This document shows positions 54,913 through 63,442 of a stretch of 64,000 nt of DNA, piece after piece. Made by a program: the position numbers and the translations under genes. The stretch's first letter is position 1. The number at the start of each line of letters is the position of its first letter. The DNA comes from Paracoccus gahaiensis. GTDB taxonomy: Bacteria > Pseudomonadota > Alphaproteobacteria > Rhodobacterales > Rhodobacteraceae. The notes under the pieces were generated by a model, which did not search any database, was not told the origin of the DNA, and worked only from the letters and a program-made list of their open reading frames with translations. Where the stretch lies: contig NZ_SUNI01000009.1 of the NCBI RefSeq assembly GCF_005048225.1, positions 62,001 to 126,000 on the forward strand. Direction: 5' to 3'.

Positions 54913-55086
54913 TCAAGCCGCGCGGCGTGCAGCTTCCCAGGACTCGATTTCATCGAGCCTCCAACGGGTGCAGCCGGGCGAAAGGGAAATGGGTTTCGGG
55001 AAGGTCGGGTCGGCTTTCAACCAGCGCCAAACAGTCGGGCGAGTTACGCCATAACGCCCGGCAACCTGCTTATCAGATACGTACAT
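54913..55086 (-). CDS. AlpA/excisionase-like regulator, 57 aa
   Basis: Short gene: MYVSDKQVAGRYGVTRPTVW, then RWLKADPTFPKPISLSPGCT and RWRLDEIESWEAARRAA. This is the MerR-like winged helix of the AlpA family: helix-turn-helix (SDKQVAGRYGVTRPTVWRW), 'FPKPI-x-L-x-P', and 'W-x-x-D-E-I-x-x-W'. AlpA proteins activate integrase or act as excisionases in P4-like and other satellites. It lies between the integrase block and the replication-like genes. The family match is strong despite the small size. Confidence 0.85.
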   Translation of the reverse strand: MYVSDKQVAGRYGVTRPTVWRWLKADPTFPKPISLSPGCTRWRLDEIESWEAARRAA

Positions 55087-55147
55087 TTTGTTTCCTCACG
55101 CTTCGGATAAGCACAAGAAAACACAAAGCAATATCACCTGTCGCGTT

Positions 55148-55651
55148 TTAGAAATCGCCGCTTTTTTTACACAACCCAAACTTATGAGCATTGCCTGATC
55201 GGACTGCGCGTTGAACCGCGTAGTACGCGTTCTTGACTGTGTCTGGGTTCATATGGGCTTTTGCTCGGTCGCCGTATTGTTTGCCGGCCTCTTGGAATAA
55301 TTCGGAGGCAACAGTGAACGCTTCCGTCTTCGACTGCCGCGTTCCGGTTGAGTAGAAAGACCACGAAGCTTCATCGAGACGTAGAAGCCATTCAACCTTC
55401 TGATAAATCGCAGCGGCCTGCCTCGCACGGGCTTCAATGACGAGCGGCGCCGCAACTCCTTGCCGTCGTTCAAAGCGCCCTTCTGCGTGCATCGTGACCA
55501 TGCTCTCCAGACCAGGCACCGCCCATTCCGGAACAGGTACGTTATTCCAAATGGCTAGCAAGACCGCTTCATTCAGTGCGACAGGATTGCCACCCTCATA
55601 CTCAAGGCGAAAACGACTGAACTCCTGTTCGAAGAATTGGTTTTGGTTCAT
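55148..55651 (-). CDS. Hypothetical protein coupled to the integrase gene
   Basis: A 167-residue protein, MNQNQFFEQEFSRFRLEYEG, with 'GNPVALNEAVLLAIWNNVPV' and 'PEWAVPGLESMVTMHAEGRF'; such sequences recur beside integrases in alphaproteobacterial islands, without a known role. C-terminal half basic (ARAKAHMNPDTVKNAYYAVQ-like). Start overlaps the integrase stop by one base (55651). Confidence 0.65.
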   Translation of the reverse strand: MNQNQFFEQEFSRFRLEYEGGNPVALNEAVLLAIWNNVPVPEWAVPGLESMVTMHAEGRFERRQGVAAPLVIEARARQAAAIYQKVEWLLRLDEASWSFYSTGTRQSKTEAFTVASELFQEAGKQYGDRAKAHMNPDTVKNAYYAVQRAVRSGNAHKFGLCKKSGDF

Positions 55652-56910
55652 CAGGCTGCCCCCAAGAACTTAGCCCAGTCGGCCATCATCTGCCGCCGCT
55701 TTTCGATCATATCCCCGCGCCGGTATGCCCGCTCAACCTCAGACCCGACGCGATGCGCCAGGGCGATCTCCGCCATATCGCGGGGATAGTCTGTTTGTTC
55801 GGCTGCCCAGTCGCGGAAGGTGCTCCGCAGCCCGTGGGGCACCGCTGGGCGGCCTGAGCGTGGGTCTAGCCACCCTGCCCTTCCGGCCTTCACCTCGTCG
55901 GCCTGCATGCGGCGCATGACAGCACTGATGGTCATGTCGGACAGCTGCCCGCCTCGGGGCGCTGCGAAGATGTACGGCGAGTCCGCCAGTCTCGGCATGG
56001 CTTCGACTATGGCGACGGCCTGATCAGTCAGCGCCACCCGATGCTCACGCTCTGCCTTCATGCGTTCGGCGCTGATGGTCCAGATCTTCGCTGCGGTGTC
56101 GATCTCTGCCCAGGTCGCCCCGCGCACCTCTCCCGATCGGCTTGCGCATAGTGCTGCGAATTCCAAGGCCCGGGCAGCGATGCCCTGGCGCTTGCGCAAC
56201 GCATTAAACCAAGTAGCCGCCTCGTCCATTGCCACAGCGGGTTGATTGCCCTTGGCTGTGATCTTCGCGGGCTTGGGTAGCAGGGCGTTCAGGTTGCCAC
56301 GCCACCGCGCGGGGTTGTCGCCCGTCCTATGACCGCCGACTGTGGACCAGGACAAGATTGCCTCGATACGGGATCGCACCCTAGATGCCGTTTCCGTCTT
56401 CTCGTGCCAGATTGGCTCCAGCACGCGAAGCATGTCCTGCACAGCGATATCATCCACGAGCATGTCGCCAATATGGGGTAAGACGAACCGTTCAATTGAA
56501 GACTTCCAGCGGGTCCGGTCGGCATCAGTGCCAAGCTCTGCCAGCTTTGCATCTGCATACTTCCTGAAGGCATCCCCGAACGTAAGGCCGCGCTTCTGAG
56601 AGGCTGTTAGGGCCGCTCTGGCTGCCTTGCGCTCCTCTATAGGGTCGATGCCCCGCCAGACCTTGTCCTTCGCCTCTCGTGCCCTCTCACGGGCCTGAGC
56701 GAGGCCCACGTCAGGATAGGCGCCCAGGCCCAGATCGCGGCGCTTATCCCCAATGGTCGTGCGCAAGATCCAGCTCCGCGCACCGGTAGGCGTGATCTGC
56801 AGATAGAGGCCCGACACTCCCCCGACTGCGAGCATGGCGTTCCGCCCGCTGCCGGGGTGCGTTAGCCGCTTCACTTCGATGGGGGACAATTCAGTCACCA
56901 ACTTCGGCAT
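55651..56910 (-). CDS. int: Tyrosine-type integrase, P4 family
   Basis: Site-specific recombinase that integrates the element into tRNA-Ala. I start at the ATG at 56910 (MPKLVTELSPIEVKRLTHPG, 419 aa); the open frame upstream crosses attR-side DNA. The N-terminal arm-binding (DUF4102) domain has LRTTIGDKRRDLGLGAYPDV; a SAM-like core-binding domain covers about 110-200. The catalytic domain has Arg in CASRSGEVRGATWAEID near 268, Lys in SAERMKAEREHRVAL, His-x-x-Arg in PHGLRSTFRDWAAEQ near 365 and the Tyr nucleophile in HRVGSEVERAYRRGD near 400. All catalytic residues present. Confidence 0.94.
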   Translation of the reverse strand: MPKLVTELSPIEVKRLTHPGSGRNAMLAVGGVSGLYLQITPTGARSWILRTTIGDKRRDLGLGAYPDVGLAQARERAREAKDKVWRGIDPIEERKAARAALTASQKRGLTFGDAFRKYADAKLAELGTDADRTRWKSSIERFVLPHIGDMLVDDIAVQDMLRVLEPIWHEKTETASRVRSRIEAILSWSTVGGHRTGDNPARWRGNLNALLPKPAKITAKGNQPAVAMDEAATWFNALRKRQGIAARALEFAALCASRSGEVRGATWAEIDTAAKIWTISAERMKAEREHRVALTDQAVAIVEAMPRLADSPYIFAAPRGGQLSDMTISAVMRRMQADEVKAGRAGWLDPRSGRPAVPHGLRSTFRDWAAEQTDYPRDMAEIALAHRVGSEVERAYRRGDMIEKRRQMMADWAKFLGAA

Positions 56911-57054
56911 TTCACACCCACGGCCTACCCATCGAAAACCGTAGTGGATGCGTGATACTGGACGCAACATGATGTTACGGGGGCTTGGCTTAACTCCTTG
57001 TCGATAAACAGAAGATTTACCAGATTGCGACAGCGTGAGACGCAAGGGCGGTGT
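56911..57054. other. attR-side region upstream of int
   Basis: No gene seen in 56911-57257. The 144 bases inside attR must hold the int promoter and recombinase arm sites. I see short A/T-rich stretches (TGTTTATCGACAAGG, minus strand) but no clear hexamer pair. From 57072 to 57257 the sequence is chromosomal and shows no feature I can support. Confidence 0.35.
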
Positions 57055-57071
57055 CCCTTGGCTCCACCAGA
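57055..57071 (+). repeat. attR core
   Basis: CCCTTGGCTCCACCAGA, identical to the 3' end of tRNA-Ala at 47142-47158, standing alone without the rest of a tRNA, 145 bases from the integrase start. Confidence 0.88.
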
Positions 57072-57257
57072 CATCCTTCCCCGGTCGCCGAACCGACCTG
57101 TGAACGGGATGTCTGTCCTCCCCCCACGTGATCGCGGCAAGACTGACGCATCTTATCCGGGTCACTCGGCTTTCAGCCAGGCGGCCCTGCAACGAGCATC
57201 GGCGCGGCCATTTCCAAATGCCCGCGCCTTCATGCCCGATCGCAGGACGCATCCCCT

Positions 57258-57866
57258 CTAGGACGGCGCTGTCAGGCGCCCCGCCCTGGACGCAACGGCG
57301 CGGACGATCAGCGCCGAGGCGAGCCCCAGGACCGCCCCTGCGGCCACGTCGATCGGGTAATGCTTGGCCCGCGGCACCTGGATGACGGCGACGACCGCTG
57401 CGGCGAGCAGGACGGGAACCGACGTCCTGGGCAGGTTGCAGGCCATCGCGGTCGCGACGGCGACGGCGCCGGCGGTATGCCCGGACGGGAACGAGGATTC
57501 TTCGCCGCCCTGCCCCTCGTCCGGCTCGAAGCGATAGGTCTGCCGGTCGATCATCACGTTCGGACGCGTGCGGCGCACCCGGTTCTTGACGGCGCGCTTG
57601 ATCACATTGGCCAGCACATGGGCGGCCATCATCTGCAGCCCGGTCCGCGCAAGGCGGGGACGGTCCGCCAGCACGCCCGCGCCGGTCACGCCGGCGCAGA
57701 GGATCGACAGCGGGATCTGGTCGGCGATCTCGCTGCAGGACCCCAGAGCCTTGACCACTGGATGGTGACGATAGCGGGCGGCCTTGCCGGCCGCCTCCTT
57801 GTCGGCCTCTTCGATCGAGGAGGGCGCATCCGATGCACCCTCGGGGCGGGGGGCCATATCGTTCAT
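57258..57866 (-). CDS. PAP2 family phosphatase
   Basis: A 202-residue membrane phosphatase starting MNDMAPRPEGASDAPSSIEE at 57866; a longer open frame lacks support. The three acid phosphatase motifs are VKNRVRRTRPN (K-x6-R-P, near 105), SFPSGHTAGAVAV (PSGH, near 135) and VPRAKHYPIDVAAG (R-x5-H...D, near 175), with hydrophobic helices between them. Substrates of such enzymes are lipid phosphates, for example undecaprenyl pyrophosphate or phosphatidate; which one cannot be told. The cytosolic N-terminal 45 residues are acidic. Confidence 0.85.
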   Translation of the reverse strand: MNDMAPRPEGASDAPSSIEEADKEAAGKAARYRHHPVVKALGSCSEIADQIPLSILCAGVTGAGVLADRPRLARTGLQMMAAHVLANVIKRAVKNRVRRTRPNVMIDRQTYRFEPDEGQGGEESSFPSGHTAGAVAVATAMACNLPRTSVPVLLAAAVVAVIQVPRAKHYPIDVAAGAVLGLASALIVRAVASRAGRLTAPS

Positions 57867-58127
57867 GTCATCAAAACTCTCGTCAGGGTGGTCGACCGGT
57901 CTTTCGGCCAGAGGTCCCGAAGCCGGATGCCGGTCCCGGAGTTCCGCCGCATCCCCCAAACTCTCCGTGCGGCAGGCGGCCTCAGGCGGCATCCGGTAAA
58001 TCGGTAACAGGCCGCGCCTGCCGCCCGGCCCCGGCTTGCCAGTCCCGGCGCGACAGGACAAGGATGTGCCCGGGATCGCCCGATCCGCGCAGGGCGTCCT
58101 GCGGCACCAAGATTACAGGAGACATCC

Positions 58128-59135
58128 ATGCGTCGGAAAAGCCTGACACAGTTTCTGGTCGAGCAGCAGCGCGAGCACGAATCCCTGCCCGCGCAGCTGC
58201 GCCTGCTGCTAGAGGTCGTGGCCCGCGCCTGCAAGCGCATCGGCTATACCGTCAACCAGGCGGGGACCGACGGGCTCTTGGGCGACGAGGGCGCGATCAA
58301 CGTGCAGGGCGAGGCGCAGAAGCGGCTGGACGTGATGGCCAACGAGATGCTGCTGGAGGCCAACGAATGGGGCGGGCACCTGGCCGCGATGGCCTCGGAG
58401 GAAATGGACACGATCCATCCGGTGCCCAACCGCTATCCGATGGGCGAATACCTGATGATGTTTGATCCGATCGACGGGTCCAGCAATGTCGACGTGGCCC
58501 TGTCCGTCGGCACGATCTTCTCGGTGGTCGAGGCGCCCGCCGACATTTCGGGCCGCACCCCCACGGAGGCCGATTTCCTGATGCCGGGGCGGCGGCAGGT
58601 CGCGGCGGGCTATGCGCTTTACGGTCCGCAGACGCTGCTGGTCCTGTCGGTGGGCACGGGCGTCTACGAGTTCTCGCTGGACCGGACGATGGGCGCGTGG
58701 GAGCTGACCGGAGAAAACCTGCGCATCCCCAAGGGCAAGCGCGAATTCGCCATCAACATGTCCAACCGCCGCCATTGGTCGGCCCCGGTGCGCAGCTATA
58801 TCGACGACTGCATGGCGGGCAAGGACGGCCCCCTGGGGCAGGATTACGGGATGCGCTGGACCGGCTCGATGGTGGCCGACATCCACCGCATCCTGAAACG
58901 GGGCGGGGTCTTCATGTATCCCTGGGACAGCCGCAACCCCAATGCGGCGGGCAAGCTGCGGCTGCTCTACGAGGCCAACCCGATGGGCTTCCTGATCGAG
59001 CAGGCCGGTGGCCTGGCCTATGAGGAGAACCACCCGATCCTGGACATCCAGCCGCAGGCCCTGCACCAGCGCGTCGGCGTGACCATGGGCGACCGGGACG
59101 AGGTCGAGCGGATCCTGGGCTATTTCGACGCCTGA
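58128..59135 (+). CDS. fbp: Fructose-1,6-bisphosphatase class 1
   Basis: Hydrolyses fructose 1,6-bisphosphate to fructose 6-phosphate in gluconeogenesis (and in the Calvin cycle if present). The 335 residues have the metal-site segments [11 protein letters not shown] (near 87), [20 protein letters not shown] (near 112), the substrate region [18 protein letters not shown] and the C-terminal [20 protein letters not shown] with [18 protein letters not shown] stands before the ATG. No other Calvin-cycle gene adjoins, so gluconeogenesis is the safer assignment. Confidence 0.95.
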   Translation: MRRKSLTQFLVEQQREHESLPAQLRLLLEVVARACKRIGYTVNQAGTDGLLGDEGAINVQGEAQKRLDVMANEMLLEANEWGGHLAAMASEEMDTIHPVPNRYPMGEYLMMFDPIDGSSNVDVALSVGTIFSVVEAPADISGRTPTEADFLMPGRRQVAAGYALYGPQTLLVLSVGTGVYEFSLDRTMGAWELTGENLRIPKGKREFAINMSNRRHWSAPVRSYIDDCMAGKDGPLGQDYGMRWTGSMVADIHRILKRGGVFMYPWDSRNPNAAGKLRLLYEANPMGFLIEQAGGLAYEENHPILDIQPQALHQRVGVTMGDRDEVERILGYFDA

Positions 59136-59227
59136 CGGGCCCCCGGCGCTGCGTCATCGCGCGCAGCCTAGGGCCGCTTGAACGCCGCCCCAAAGCCGCG
59201 CAGTCTGATCTGGCACCATGACGAGGG

Positions 59228-60331
59228 ATGCCCATGCCCGGCGACGCCCCGCGGATCCTGCTTCTGGGGGCGGGACATGCCAACCTGCTGGCGGTCCGCC
59301 CCCTGCGCGCGGGCCTGCCCCGGGCCCGCATCACGCTGGTCGATGCGGGGACCCATGCGACCTATTCGGGAATGGTTCCGGGCCATCTGGCCGGGCATTA
59401 CGCGGCGGCGGATCTGCGCGTCGATCTGGCGGATTTCGCCGCCCGCCACGGCCTTGTCTTTCTGCGCGCCCGTGTGGAGGGGATGGACCCGGCCACCCGC
59501 AGCGCGCGGCTGGCCCCCGATCCGGCGGGCGGGGACCGGTCCCTTCACTATGATCTGGCCGTGCTGGATCTGGGCAGCCAGGCCGCCATGCCCGAGATCG
59601 CGGGATTTGACCGCCACGCCGTCCCGGTCAAGCCGCTGGACGGGCTGCTGGCTCGGCTGGCCGATCTGCCCCCCGGGGCGCCCGTCGCGATCATCGGCGG
59701 CGGGGTGGCGGGGGCCGAGATCGCGCTGGCCCTGACGCATCGCCGCGCCGGGATGGTCACGCTGATCGAGGCCGGGCCCGACCTCGCCGCCAGCCTGAGG
59801 CCCCGGGCGCGGGCGCATCTCCGCCGGGCGCTGGACCGCGCCGGGGTGCGGGCGATCACTCAAGCGCGCATCATAAGGATTGAGGCCCGGGGCGTCACGC
59901 TGCAGGACGGCACGCGCATCGCCAGCGCGCTGACCATCGGCAGCGCCGGCGCGCGGGCACAGGGCTGGTGGGCCCGCGATCTGCCTGTGGAGGGCGCGGG
60001 CTTCCTGCGCGTCACCCCCACCCTGCAGGTCGAGGGGCACCCGACCCTGTTCGCCGCCGGGGATTGCGCGGCGATGCTGCACGCCCCGCGCCCCAAGGCG
60101 GGGGTCTTCGCGGTCCGGCAGGCGCCGGTGCTGGCGCAGAACCTGATCGCCGCGCATCGCGGCACGGCGCTGCGGCGTTACGATCCGCAGCGCCATTCTC
60201 TGAAGATCGTCTCGCTCGGCGGGCGGACGGCGCTGGCCGAATGGCGCGGGCTGACCCTGCACGGGGCGTGGCTGTGGCGCTGGAAGGACCGCATCGACCG
60301 CCGCTTCATCGCCGGTCTGCGCGGAGCGTGA
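59228..60331 (+). CDS. FAD-dependent oxidoreductase, SelD-N-terminal-like (NDH-2 fold)
   Basis: A 367-residue two-dinucleotide-binding-domain flavoprotein. The FAD fingerprint RILLLGAGHANLLAVRPL is at residue 9, the motif THATYSGMVPGHLAGHYAAA (near 47) marks the group that in some bacteria is fused to the N-terminus of SelD, the NAD-binding GxGxxG is VAIIGGGVAGAEIALAL near 157, and the second FAD motif is LFAAGDCAAMLHAPRP near 276. No SelD domain follows. Physiological acceptor unknown. ATG at 59228; a Met two residues later is also possible. Confidence 0.82.
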   Translation: MPMPGDAPRILLLGAGHANLLAVRPLRAGLPRARITLVDAGTHATYSGMVPGHLAGHYAAADLRVDLADFAARHGLVFLRARVEGMDPATRSARLAPDPAGGDRSLHYDLAVLDLGSQAAMPEIAGFDRHAVPVKPLDGLLARLADLPPGAPVAIIGGGVAGAEIALALTHRRAGMVTLIEAGPDLAASLRPRARAHLRRALDRAGVRAITQARIIRIEARGVTLQDGTRIASALTIGSAGARAQGWWARDLPVEGAGFLRVTPTLQVEGHPTLFAAGDCAAMLHAPRPKAGVFAVRQAPVLAQNLIAAHRGTALRRYDPQRHSLKIVSLGGRTALAEWRGLTLHGAWLWRWKDRIDRRFIAGLRGA

Positions 60332-60364
60332 CGCTGCCCCTCCGGGCGGCACGGGCCAAGGGCC

Positions 60365-60970
60365 TCAGTCGAAGCCTGTCCAGCCCTGATGCCAGCGCAG
60401 GACCGTGGTGACCCCGCAGGCCGCGGCGAAGATCCCCGCCAGCAGGGGAAAGCTGCCCGGAAAGGCGCACATGGCCAGGAACAGGACGATCGTCTCGAAC
60501 CCTTCGGTCAGGCCGCCGAGGTAATAGATCCCCTTGGCCGGAAAATCCGCCGCCTGCCGCCCGCGCTTTGCCGCGATGGCGGCGAAGGCCAGGAAGGACG
60601 ATCCGGTGCCCACGAAGGCCGCGATCAGCACCGCCGCCGGCAGCGCGTTGGCCTCCGGATCGTGCAGCGCGAAACCCAAAGGCACCAGCGCGTAGAAGAC
60701 GAAATCCAGCGCGATGTCCAGAAAGGCGCCGCGATCCGTGGGCCCGGCGATGCGCGCCACGGCGCCGTCCAGCCCGTCCATCAGCCGGTTGGCGGCGATC
60801 AGCAGCCCCGCCGCCAGCCACCAGCCCAAGGCCAGCGCCGCGACCGCCAGCAGGCCCAGCACGAAGCCCCCGATGCTGAGCATATCGGCGCCCACCCCGC
60901 GCCGCGCCAGCCAGCGGGCGGAGGGATGCATCGCGGCGCGCAGCGCGGGTTGCAGGCGGGCGTCGATCAT
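60365..60970 (-). CDS. CDP-alcohol phosphatidyltransferase family protein
   Basis: A 201-residue membrane enzyme; the start at 60970 overlaps the stop of the fused oxidoreductase (ATGA). The catalytic motif is NRLMDGLDGAVARIAG followed by DRGAFLDIALDF (near 72-96): D-x2-DG-x2-AR, then G-x3-D-x3-D, with one residue fewer than usual between AR and G. About six helices. The alcohol acceptor cannot be told; coupling to a TVP38/reductase fusion suggests a membrane-related pathway. Confidence 0.85.
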   Translation of the reverse strand: MIDARLQPALRAAMHPSARWLARRGVGADMLSIGGFVLGLLAVAALALGWWLAAGLLIAANRLMDGLDGAVARIAGPTDRGAFLDIALDFVFYALVPLGFALHDPEANALPAAVLIAAFVGTGSSFLAFAAIAAKRGRQAADFPAKGIYYLGGLTEGFETIVLFLAMCAFPGSFPLLAGIFAAACGVTTVLRWHQGWTGFD

Positions 60971-63111
60971 CCGCGCCTCCAGCGGTGGAACCGCGCGGCC
61001 AGGGACAGCGCGCGGGGGCTCACATGGGCGCGCCGCCAGGACCCGGCGGTGGCCTTGCCGGCCTCGGCCCAGGTCGGATAGGCGTGGATCGTGCCCAGGA
61101 TCTTCGACAGGCCCAGCCTGTGGCGCATGGCCAGGGCAAAGGGCGCGATCATCTCGCCGGCTTCTCCGCCCATGATGGTCACGCCCAGGATGCGGTCCTT
61201 GCCCGGCGGGGTCAGCACCGTGACCATGCCGCGCGCGGCGCCCTCGGTCACGGCCCGGTCCAGCTGCGCCAGATCGTGACGCGTGACCTCGTGCGGGATG
61301 CCCTGATCCCGCGCCTCGGTCTGGGACAGGCCGATGCGGGCGATCTGGGGATCGGTGAAGATGACCTGCGGCATCGCCTGCCCCGTGGCCTTGAGGCGCC
61401 ACAGCCCGCCCAGTAGCGCATTGGCCGTGGCGATCCCGCCCTGATGGGCGGCGGCATGGGTCAGCTGCCAGGGCCCCGCCACATCGCCCGCCGCCAGGAT
61501 ATGCGGAAAGCGGGTCTCCAGGAAATCGTTCCTGTCCAGCGGCATGTCGGTCGGGATGCCTAAGGCTTCCAGCCCCAGACCGGACAGCCGGGCGCGGCGG
61601 CCGACCGCCACGAGGATCTCGTCGAAGGGGATGCGGCCCGGGGCGCCGTCGATCTCGATCCACCTGCCGCCGTCATCGACGCCGCAGCGCAGGGGCTTCC
61701 GGCCGGTCAGGACGCGGACGCCCTCGGCCTGCAGCGCGTCCTGCAGCTGCGCCGAGACCTCGGGATCCTCGCGCGCCAGCAGCCGGGGCGCGATCTCGAT
61801 CTGGGTGACCCGGCTGCCAAGCCGGGCGAAGGCCTGCGCCAATTCGCAGCCGATGGCCCCGCCGCCCAGCACGACCAGCCGCCGGGGCGCCTGATCGCGG
61901 TCGCGCAGCCGGTCCCACAGCGTCTCGGAGGTCAGCGGATCAACCAGGTCCAGTCCCGGCACCGGCGGCAGGACGGGCTGTGCGCCGGTGGCGAGGATCA
62001 CCGCCCGGGTGGTCAGCCGCTGCTCCGACCCGTCCGGGGCGGTGACCTGCACGGTCCAGGGGTCGGTCAGCCGCGCACGGCCCTGCAGCACCTCGACCCC
62101 CAGCCCCCGATAGCGCGCGACGCTGTCATGGGGCGCGATGTCGGCGATGATGCGATCCACGCGGGCAATCACATCCGCGAAGGGAATGACGGGGGGCGTG
62201 TCCGTCAGGCCCCAGTGCGACGCATGGCGCATCTGATGGGCCAGCGCCGCGCTGCGGATCAGCGCCTTCGAGGGCACGCAGCTGGTGTTCAGGCAATCGC
62301 CGCCCATCGCATGGGCCTCGACCAGCGTGACCCGCGCCTGCGCCGCCGCCGCCACATAGGCCGAGACCAGCCCCGCCGCGCCCGCGCCGATCACCACCAG
62401 ATTGCGGTCGAAGCGCCGGGGCCGCGTCCAGCCCGAGGTGATCGCCCGCATGCGCCACAGCGCCAGCCCCGCCCGCGCAACCCAGGGCAGCAGCGCCAGC
62501 GCCGCGAACGAGGCCAGGATCGGCGGCGAGAGGATGCCCGACAGGCTGTCCAGCGCCGCAAGCTGGGTGCCCGCGTTCACCGTGACCGCCGTTGCCGGCA
62601 GCATCCCCAGCTGGCTGACCCCATAGAAGGTCCGCGCCCGCATCGGGCTGAGCCCCATCAGCAGATTGATGGCGAAGAACGGCACCACCGGGATCAGCCG
62701 CATCGAGAACAGAGAGAAGGCCCCGTCCCGCCGCAGCCCCTCGTCGACCGCCTCGGCCCGGTCGCCAAGCCGGGCCCGTACCCAGTCCCGCAGCAGATAG
62801 CGCGCCGCCAGGAAGGCCAGCGTCGCGCCCAGGGCCGAGGCGAAGGACACGATCACCAGCCCCTGCCAGAAGCCGAACAGCGCGCCTCCGGCCAGCGTCA
62901 GCCAGATGGCGATGGGCAGCGACAGGGCGGTGACGGCGACATAGGCCAGACAGAAGGCCCCGGCGACCGCGACGGGGTGATCCCGGCGCAGATCCCCGAT
63001 CCCTGCCAACTGCGAACGCAGGGCCTCGGGGCCGCTCATCTGGCCCTGCAGCAGCCAGGCCAGCCCGGCGGCAAGGGCCGCGAGGCCGATCAGCAGCAGC
63101 GGCTTTCTCAT
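60967..63111 (-). CDS. Fusion of TVP38/TMEM64 membrane domain with mercuric-reductase-like disulfide oxidoreductase
   Basis: A 714-residue two-part protein. Residues 1-230 are a VTT (TVP38/TMEM64/DedA) membrane domain: SLPIAIWLTLAGGALFGFWQ, then FASALGATLAFLAARYLLRD and FSMRLIPVVPFFAINLLMGL. Residues 238-700 are a class I pyridine-nucleotide disulfide oxidoreductase with FAD motif LVVIGAGAAGLVSAYVAAAA, redox cysteines in GGDCLNTSCVPSKALI near 275, NADPH motif RLVVLGGGAIGCELAQAF, HILAAGDVAGPWQLTH, and the C-terminal catalytic His in IHAYPTWAEAGK. The N-terminal metal-binding and C-terminal Cys pair of true MerA are absent. Coupled to the CDP-alcohol gene. Confidence 0.9.
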   Translation of the reverse strand: MRKPLLLIGLAALAAGLAWLLQGQMSGPEALRSQLAGIGDLRRDHPVAVAGAFCLAYVAVTALSLPIAIWLTLAGGALFGFWQGLVIVSFASALGATLAFLAARYLLRDWVRARLGDRAEAVDEGLRRDGAFSLFSMRLIPVVPFFAINLLMGLSPMRARTFYGVSQLGMLPATAVTVNAGTQLAALDSLSGILSPPILASFAALALLPWVARAGLALWRMRAITSGWTRPRRFDRNLVVIGAGAAGLVSAYVAAAAQARVTLVEAHAMGGDCLNTSCVPSKALIRSAALAHQMRHASHWGLTDTPPVIPFADVIARVDRIIADIAPHDSVARYRGLGVEVLQGRARLTDPWTVQVTAPDGSEQRLTTRAVILATGAQPVLPPVPGLDLVDPLTSETLWDRLRDRDQAPRRLVVLGGGAIGCELAQAFARLGSRVTQIEIAPRLLAREDPEVSAQLQDALQAEGVRVLTGRKPLRCGVDDGGRWIEIDGAPGRIPFDEILVAVGRRARLSGLGLEALGIPTDMPLDRNDFLETRFPHILAAGDVAGPWQLTHAAAHQGGIATANALLGGLWRLKATGQAMPQVIFTDPQIARIGLSQTEARDQGIPHEVTRHDLAQLDRAVTEGAARGMVTVLTPPGKDRILGVTIMGGEAGEMIAPFALAMRHRLGLSKILGTIHAYPTWAEAGKATAGSWRRAHVSPRALSLAARFHRWRRG

Positions 63112-63208
63112 CCCGACAGGTCCTGCGATGGCGGTCCCGAAGGCGCGGTCATGCGACCCCCGCCCGCAGCGCCGCGGCCAGGTCGAAGATCAGGATCGGT
63201 CGGGTCAT
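63108..63208 (-). other. Chain of two tiny coupled frames before the fusion gene
   Basis: A 19-codon frame (63149-63208, MTRPILIFDLAAALRAGVA) with GGAAGG before its ATG overlaps by ATGA a 14-codon frame (63108-63152, MTAPSGPPSQDLSG), which overlaps by ATGA the start of the fusion gene. They may be leader peptides, a remnant, or chance. The rest of 63209-63402 shows nothing I can support. Confidence 0.3.
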
Positions 63209-63402
63209 GGCGGCCTTCCCTCGGCGCGGCGCGGATCGCGGGCAGGATGGCCTGCAACCGCCTCCGGGGCCACCCCCTGGCAAAGGAATGCGCGAAACCG
63301 CCGCGCCTGCCCGGTCTCCGGGCAAGAACGCGCGGTCGCTGAGGGGGAGGCATCACCGGGGACAGGGAGGGACTCGACAGGATGCCGCAGGCTGTGTCAA
63401 AA

Positions 63403-63417
63403 GAACGAAACAGGAAC
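63403..63417 (+). promoter_or_regulatory. LexA (SOS) box of imuB
   Basis: GAAC-GAAACAG-GAAC: a perfect GAAC-N7-GAAC, the alphaproteobacterial LexA operator (GTTC-N7-GTTC on the other strand), 26 bases before the imuB ATG. Predicts induction by DNA damage. Confidence 0.85.
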
Positions 63418-63442
63418 ACATTTGATCGGAGGCACATCCGGA

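Noticed and set aside
63112..63442. imuA in the gap before imuB
   Set aside because: The gap is only 331 bases, has no RecA-like motif in any frame and contains the LexA box of imuB.
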